From contig JACCSN010000020.1 in the NCBI GenBank assembly GCA_013812985.1, positions 1-7,322 of the forward strand: DNA of 7,322 nt, read 5' to 3'. Both the position numbers and the translations under genes were made by a program. Below are positions 3,403-7,322 of this stretch, one piece after another. How positions within the stretch are numbered: the first letter of the stretch is position 1; each line of letters begins with the position of its first letter. A model generated the notes under the pieces. It had not been told where the DNA came from. It saw only the letters and a program-made list of their open reading frames with translations, and searched no databases. Origin of the DNA: Hyphomicrobiales bacterium. Its GTDB lineage: Bacteria > Pseudomonadota > Alphaproteobacteria > Rhizobiales > Afifellaceae.

Positions 3403-5985
3403 TCAAAGGATGAAATCATCGGCCGTGAGCGTGATGTCGCCCGAGAGGAATATGGTCGAGTCATTCTCGCGGCTCGATGCATCACTTTCGTTGTTCAGAT
3501 ACACTAAGGTGTAGCTGTCTGCCTGGACGACCCGGACCTGGCCAACGGCAGTGAAGCCATCGCCCTCAATAAACGCGAAAGCTTGATTTCCACGGATGCC
3601 GACGTTGGCGTCGATGGTCGAAAGATCGATGAGATCCGCGCGCTGCTGGAAATCGATGATCCTGTCGATGCCGATCGCCGTGGCGGATTCGTCGATAGCG
3701 TTGAATTCGAAGCGATCCGCGCCGGCGCCGCCAATCATCCAATCGGCGCCGAGGCCGCCGGTCAGCCAATCGTCGCCGGCGCCCCCGTCGAGCCGGTCGC
3801 CTCCGTTCTCGCCGAAGAGCCTGTCGATGCCGTTCTCGCCGAAAAGCCTGTCGTTTCCTTCAGCCCCGAGCAGCCTGTCATCATTACCCCCGCCGAGCAT
3901 GCTGTCATCGCCGCCGCCGCCATCCAGGGCATCGTTGCCGCCCCGACCGACGATCGTGTCCGTCCTGCCATGGCCGAAGAGCTGATTGGCAATAGCATCG
4001 CCGAAGAGCCGGTCCTGGAACCGAGAGCCGATTAGATTCTCGATCTTCGAGTAGCTGTCGCCTTTCGCTTCTCCCCTGTTCTCTGACGGGTCTGTCAAGC
4101 TTGCGGTCACGCCTGTTTTCGCATGCATATAGCTTGCGGCATCGCGACCTCGGCCGCCTTGCAGCACATCCGCCCCCGTGCCGCCCTCCAGGGTATCCAG
4201 GCCGTCCCCGCCAGCGAGCGAATCGACGCCACGCATGCCATTGAGCTTGTTGTCGGCGCTATTCCCAATCAAGCGGTCCGCGCCGTCGCCCGTCATCGCA
4301 TTCTCGATGACCGAGCCCGCGGCAATCCGGAAAAGAGCGCCGTCAATCCGCGAGTAGGCGTCGGGGTTCAAGTTGACGATCGCATCGCCGCTCAGCACGG
4401 CGGCGTTGATCCAATCACCGCCGCCGTCGGTATCGGCAAGCAGGTTGCGCGAGGGATCGAAGGACAAAGTCTCCCGAAATTCATCCGTGAAGGTGAAGAC
4501 GTCATCGGATTCCGGCGCCGCCTTTCCGTAGGCGTCGATGCGAACGGATTCCAGCACGCCGGATCCGCCCGCCAGGTTATCTTCGATCCGGATTGTCCAG
4601 GTCCCATCGGAGTTTTCGCCGCGAAGCGCCTCGATGCCGAAGGTCCAGCTCCCACGTGCGCCAGGCTTGGTCCCGGCGATCGAATTATCGCCGATCTGAA
4701 CCTCGGTGCCGTCAGGCGAGACAAGCCAGACATCGAGGTCGGCAACGGACTCATGCGTCAGGGTGAGGGTGAGGTCCACCTGATCGATCAGGATGCCATC
4801 GGCCAAGTCTATGTCATAGGATACCGCGGCGAGGTCGCCGATCGCGAGGTTCGGAGCGCCGGTGGCCGATGCCTGGACTTCGTTGGCGGAGGTCTGCGGG
4901 GCGATGCCGATGACGCCGTACGCCTCGGCCATGCGGACCGCGGCGAAAACGTTGACGCTGCCGTAGCCGTAATCCGCGCTGAAATGCATGCCGCCGCCAT
5001 TCCAGTTCTCGGCGGCGTTGATGAACCAGGCGTTCTCCTCGCCGGCATCCGCCGGCGCCCCCAGCGCGCTGCCGGTATGGGAGGCGGTTGTCGCAAGGAT
5101 ATCGTTGACGTCCCGCCAGCCGAGATCGGGGTTGGCCTGCAGCATAAGCGCGACCGCGCCGCTGACCATCGGGGCCGCGGCGGACGTGCCGCCGAATTGG
5201 GCATAGTCTCCGCCGCCGAACCCGTTGGCTCCGACCATATCGGTTGTCAGGATCGTCCAATCGCCGCCGGGCGCCGAGACGAGCAGCGAGGCGCCGCTGC
5301 TGGAATTCGAGAACACGGAACCATCCTCGAGGACAGCCCCGACCGTCACCGTGAAACGAGACGGCGAGCGGCCCGTCACATCCTCGTTGTCGTTCCCCGA
5401 AGGCTGGACGATGACCGTGCCGAGCCCGTCACGGCCCGTTGTGGCGGCAAATTCGTATTCCGTATCGGTGAATTGGTCGAGGTTATCTTCGCACAACCGA
5501 CAATTGATCACATCGAAGTTGGCCATCTGATGGAGGGCTTCGGAAAAGCCGACCCGGTTCTCAGTAGAGGCGGGACTATCGGGATCGAAGATATTGACGC
5601 CTGTCAGGCTGCTCCCCCAGGCGATGCCGACCGTGCCGCGATCGTTGCGCTCCGCGCCGATGATCCCGGCAACCGACGTGCCGTGACCAGGAAGGCTCTC
5701 GTCGCCTGTCACTCCGCCACCAAGCGTCGTCCCGTTCACGACCACATGGAGCGCCGGGTTGTAGTTTCCGCTCAAATCGGGATGGGAGTGCTCGATTCCC
5801 GAATCGTAAACGCCGACGTTCACCCCGGCGCCGTTGAACTCTTCCCAGATGCGCTCGATGAGGGTCGTGCCGGCGGAAGCATCGCCTGTCAGCGCCGACA
5901 GGTACCATTGCCGCGTGTAAAGGGGATCGGTCGGTGCGGTCATCTCTGTGTCCAGTGATGCTGGAAAATCAGGCAAACCGCCCAT
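3403..5985 (-). CDS. Secreted S8 subtilisin-like protease with P/Homo B domain and RTX repeats (type I secretion substrate)
   Basis: An 860-residue calcium-dependent serine endopeptidase by its domains. Residues 50-355 are an S8 (kexin-like) catalytic domain with Asp61 (VYDSGIEHSHPDL), His101 (GHGTSVAGI), oxyanion Asn198 (PSGND) and Ser268 (GGTSAAAPMVSGAVAL). Residues about 372-486 form a P/Homo B beta domain (LTHESVADLDVWLVSPDGTE, GTWTIRIEDN). Residues 490-860 resemble the serralysin C-terminal region (INAAVLSGDAIVNLNPDAYS, SVIENAMTGDGADRLIGN) with two RTX nonapeptide blocks that bind calcium in a beta roll. There is no Sec signal peptide, and the last residues DDFIL match the acidic-hydrophobic end of type I secretion substrates, so export by an ABC/MFP/TolC system is likely; none is in the window. 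The two cysteines, in NCRLC (161-165), replace the usual S1-pocket strand. The start is uncertain: ATG 5985 lacks a Shine-Dalgarno sequence, and ATG 5943 (MTAPTDPLYTRQWYL) has GGA 7 nt upstream and begins where homologues do. Confidence 0.92.
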   Translation of the reverse strand: MGGLPDFPASLDTEMTAPTDPLYTRQWYLSALTGDASAGTTLIERIWEEFNGAGVNVGVYDSGIEHSHPDLSGNYNPALHVVVNGTTLGGGVTGDESLPGHGTSVAGIIGAERNDRGTVGIAWGSSLTGVNIFDPDSPASTENRVGFSEALHQMANFDVINCRLCEDNLDQFTDTEYEFAATTGRDGLGTVIVQPSGNDNEDVTGRSPSRFTVTVGAVLEDGSVFSNSSSGASLLVSAPGGDWTILTTDMVGANGFGGGDYAQFGGTSAAAPMVSGAVALMLQANPDLGWRDVNDILATTASHTGSALGAPADAGEENAWFINAAENWNGGGMHFSADYGYGSVNVFAAVRMAEAYGVIGIAPQTSANEVQASATGAPNLAIGDLAAVSYDIDLADGILIDQVDLTLTLTHESVADLDVWLVSPDGTEVQIGDNSIAGTKPGARGSWTFGIEALRGENSDGTWTIRIEDNLAGGSGVLESVRIDAYGKAAPESDDVFTFTDEFRETLSFDPSRNLLADTDGGGDWINAAVLSGDAIVNLNPDAYSRIDGALFRIAAGSVIENAMTGDGADRLIGNSADNKLNGMRGVDSLAGGDGLDTLEGGTGADVLQGGRGRDAASYMHAKTGVTASLTDPSENRGEAKGDSYSKIENLIGSRFQDRLFGDAIANQLFGHGRTDTIVGRGGNDALDGGGGDDSMLGGGNDDRLLGAEGNDRLFGENGIDRLFGENGGDRLDGGAGDDWLTGGLGADWMIGGAGADRFEFNAIDESATAIGIDRIIDFQQRADLIDLSTIDANVGIRGNQAFAFIEGDGFTAVGQVRVVQADSYTLVYLNNESDASSRENDSTIFLSGDITLTADDFIL
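3709..4044 (-). repeat. Main RTX calcium-binding repeat block of the protease
   Basis: Codes for residues 648-759, about eleven nonapeptides of the GGxGxDxUx type, for example GGNDALDGGGGDDSMLGGG and GGAGDDWLTGGLGADWMIGG, ending before DRFEF. Such blocks fold into a parallel beta roll on binding calcium outside the cell. Some units are degenerate (ENGI, GHGRTD). Confidence 0.88.
3803..3856 (-). repeat. Near-identical 27-bp tandem duplication of one RTX unit
   Basis: The + strand units 3803-3829 and 3830-3856 agree in 23 of their first 24 bases (one A/G difference) and diverge only in the last bases. They code for DRLFGENG repeated in frame. The rest of the RTX region is far more diverged at DNA level, so this looks like a recent slippage duplication of one 9-residue repeat. 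Confidence 0.75.
4135..4302 (-). repeat. First RTX repeat block of the protease
   Basis: Codes for residues 562-617, about six RTX nonapeptides (TGDGADRLIGNSADNKLNG, GGTGADVLQGGRGRD). A non-repeat linker of about 30 residues (GVTASLTDPSENRGEAKGD) separates it from the main block, as in serralysin-type proteins. Confidence 0.8.
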
Positions 5986-6008
5986 CCGATTCGGAGCGAA
6001 TTACGCAA
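5940..6008 (-). other. Possible 22-residue leader ORF coupled to the alternative protease start
   Basis: TTG 6008 follows TGAGGA by 3 nt and opens a 22-codon frame (beginning LRNSLRIGWAVCLIF if TTG is read literally) whose TGA overlaps ATG 5943 of the protease as ATGA. It would make the second protease start translationally coupled. It matches no family I know, the start codon is TTG and the Shine-Dalgarno spacing is short, so it may be chance. Confidence 0.25.
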
Positions 6009-6011
6009 TCT

Positions 6012-6030
6012 TCCTCAGCTAACTTGAGGA
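6012..6030 (-). repeat. Small inverted repeat in the protease leader
   Basis: TCCTCA and TGAGGA (6-bp arms, 7-nt loop) lie just downstream of the inferred transcription start. No T run follows, so it is not a terminator; it may be a leader hairpin or a regulator site. On the - strand its 3' arm supplies the TGAGGA in front of the possible leader ORF. Confidence 0.35.
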
Positions 6031-6041
6031 GCTAGATCGAC

Positions 6042-6068
6042 GTTATAGATACCTGCATATACTTGCAA
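6042..6068 (-). promoter_or_regulatory. Probable promoter of the RTX protease gene
   Basis: TTGCAA (6063-6068) and TATAAC (6042-6047) read on the - strand with a 15-bp spacer (16 bp if the -35 is taken as GTTGCA). Start near 6035 leaves a leader of about 50 nt to ATG 5985 or 90 nt to ATG 5943. The local AT-rich stretch stands out from the surroundings. Remaining bases of the gap (6069-6155) show no clear terminator for clpA, so readthrough is possible. Confidence 0.45.
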
Positions 6069-6155
6069 CACAGGGTAAGGATTTCGCGAGCCGAGAGACC
6101 CCGATCTGCCGTGCTTTTGGAACCAAGCGGGACGGGCCAGGGGACAGCGGAGGCG

Positions 6156-7322
6156 TCAAACCTTCAGCGGCACCCTGGGCACCTTGCTGCCGCCATCGCG
6201 GGCGGGCTTGCCCTTGGGCTTGTCGTCATCATCGTCACCCTCCTCCGACCGCGGCCCCTTGTCCTTGCGGAGCGCGTTCTCGTCGGGGATGCATTCGAGG
6301 TTCAGGGCGGCGACGCCCTCGGGCTTGTCCTCCACCGTGACCTTGACGATGCCGCCCTTCTGCAGCTTGCCGAACAGGACCTCCTCGGCGAGCGGCTTCT
6401 TAATCTCTTCCTGGATCAGGCGGCTGAGCGGCCGGGCGCCCATGCGCTCGTCATAGCCGCGCTCGGCGAGCCAGGCGGTGGCCTTCTCGTCCAGCTCGAA
6501 GGTGACGCCGCGATCGGCCAGCTGCGCCTCGAGCTGCAGCACGAATTTTTCCACCACGCGGTAGACGACCTCGGGCGGCAGCGCGCCGAAGGGGATTATC
6601 GCGTCGAGGCGGTTGCGGAATTCCGGCGTGAACAGACGGTTGATCGCCTCCTCGTCATCGCCGGTGCGGCGCGAATGGCCGAAGCCCATGGCCGCCTTGG
6701 CCATCTCCGAGGCGCCGGCATTGGTGGTCATGATCAGGATGACGTTGCGGAAATCCACCTGCTTGCCGTTGTGATCTGTCAACTTCCCGTGATCCATGAT
6801 CTGCAGGAGGATGTTGAAGAGATCCGGATGCGCTTTCTCGATCTCGTCAAGGAGCAGCACGCAATGCGGGGTCTGGTCGACGCCGTCCGTCAAGAGGCCG
6901 CCCTGGTCGAAGCCGACGTAGCCGGGCGGCGCGCCGATCAGCCGCGACACCGTGTGCCGCTCCATGTATTCCGACATGTCGAAGCGGATGAGGCGCACGC
7001 CGAGGAGCTCGGCCAGCTGGCGCGCGGCTTCCGTCTTGCCGACGCCGGTCGGGCCGGAGAACAGGTAATTGCCGATCGGCTTCTCCGGCTCGCGCAGGCC
7101 CGCCCGGGCAAGCTTGATCGCCGAGGACAGCGCCTCGATCGCCTTCTCCTGACCGAACACGACCCGCTTCAGATTGTCGTTCAGATGGGCGAGCACCTCC
7201 GCGTCGTCCTTGGAGACGGACTTGGCCGGGATGCGCGCCATCGTCGCGATCGTCGCCTCGATATCCTTGATGCCGATCGTCTTCTTGCGCTTGGCTTCCG
7301 GCAAGAGCTTCTGCGAGGCGCC
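6156..7322 (-). CDS. clpA: ClpA, ATP-binding unfoldase subunit of the ClpAP protease (C-terminal half, 5' end outside window)
   Basis: The visible 388 codons cover the end of the middle region and the second AAA+ domain; full ClpA is about 750-800 residues. Counting from the leucine codon at 7304 as 1, the sequence runs KRKKTIGIKDIEATIA, ARIPAKSVSKDD, VFGQEKAIEALSSAIKLARAG, Walker A GPTGVGKT (84-91), GAPPGYVGFDQGGLLTD, Walker B VLLLDEIEKAHPD (Asp153, Glu154), TTNAGA, the MGF segment at the place of the ClpP-docking IGL/IGF loop, FTPEFRNRLDAIIPF with the arginine finger region, and GYDERMGARPLSRLIQEEI of the D2-small domain. ClpA hexamers unfold substrates, including ClpS-delivered N-degron proteins, and feed them to ClpP. 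TTG 7304 is not a real start because homology continues upstream (GASQKL) to the window edge. A 35-residue charged tail with five consecutive aspartates ends in VPRVPLKV. Confidence 0.97.
   Translation of the reverse strand, partial: GASQKLLPEAKRKKTIGIKDIEATIATMARIPAKSVSKDDAEVLAHLNDNLKRVVFGQEKAIEALSSAIKLARAGLREPEKPIGNYLFSGPTGVGKTEAARQLAELLGVRLIRFDMSEYMERHTVSRLIGAPPGYVGFDQGGLLTDGVDQTPHCVLLLDEIEKAHPDLFNILLQIMDHGKLTDHNGKQVDFRNVILIMTTNAGASEMAKAAMGFGHSRRTGDDEEAINRLFTPEFRNRLDAIIPFGALPPEVVYRVVEKFVLQLEAQLADRGVTFELDEKATAWLAERGYDERMGARPLSRLIQEEIKKPLAEEVLFGKLQKGGIVKVTVEDKPEGVAALNLECIPDENALRKDKGPRSEEGDDDDDKPKGKPARDGGSKVPRVPLKV

Noticed and set aside
2594..3406. A 270-codon open frame on the - strand under the PhnB-like VOC gene
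   Set aside because: It is a shadow of a well-supported + strand gene and its relic neighbour, with arginine-rich text and no family motifs.
3269..3514. An 81-codon + strand frame after the PhnB-like gene
   Set aside because: It runs antisense into the end of the protease gene, has no ribosome binding site and no recognisable family.
4123..5958. A 611-codon open frame on the + strand opposite the protease gene
   Set aside because: It is fully antisense to a gene with clear catalytic and RTX motifs, has no recognisable domain or ribosome binding site, and long antisense frames are expected from GC-rich codon bias and glycine/aspartate-rich repeats.
6051..6077. A CCTG...CAGG symmetry near the protease promoter resembling a lux box
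   Set aside because: The arms are too far apart and the centre does not match the 20-bp lux-box pattern.
6113..6128. GCTT/AAGC inverted repeat downstream of clpA as a terminator
   Set aside because: The arms are only 4 bp and no T run follows on the - strand.

Overview
The window looks like chromosomal DNA of a GC-rich alphaproteobacterium. That rests on the resemblance of the partial ClpA (including its Lys/Pro-rich tail ending in a VPL motif), the long HxlR regulator, the run of VOC/DUF1428 genes and an AlpA-like DNA-binding relic of a type common on alphaproteobacterial integrative elements. No genus can be named from the sequence alone.

Layout, left to right. Positions 1-620 are accessory debris: a helix-turn-helix gene readable only by switching frame twice (7-274, +), a strong hairpin terminator (288-318), and a solitary AbiEi-type winged-helix domain (347-616, -). 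A hairpin at 667-698 marks the end of the next block. Positions 739-3247 form a divergent regulator/enzyme locus: an HxlR-type repressor with the family's N-terminal cysteine (739-1440, -) faces a + strand run of VOC enzyme, SRPBCC remnant, DUF1428 protein, VOC remnant and PhnB-like VOC protein. Two 15-bp motif copies exactly 21 bp apart lie between or overlap the divergent starts and are a good operator candidate. Two of the five + strand units are 5'-truncated relics that still carry a ribosome binding site, so the operon is decaying.

Positions 3403-5985 (-) encode an 860-residue secreted protease: an S8 subtilisin-like domain, a P/Homo B domain and a serralysin-type C-terminal region with RTX calcium-binding repeats. 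It has no signal peptide and ends in DDFIL, as expected of a type I secretion substrate; no transporter is in view. Its only two cysteines form a CRLC motif where subtilases normally carry the S1-pocket strand. A likely promoter, a leader hairpin and a possible coupled leader ORF lie upstream (5940-6068).

Positions 6156-7322 (-) are the C-terminal half of ClpA, the AAA+ unfoldase of the ClpAP protease; its 5' end is outside the window.

No tRNA, rRNA, CRISPR array, complete insertion sequence or replication origin was seen. I do not see a convincing new multi-gene system. The most interesting items are the altered active-site strand of the secreted protease, the two-site HxlR operator and the pattern of gene decay.
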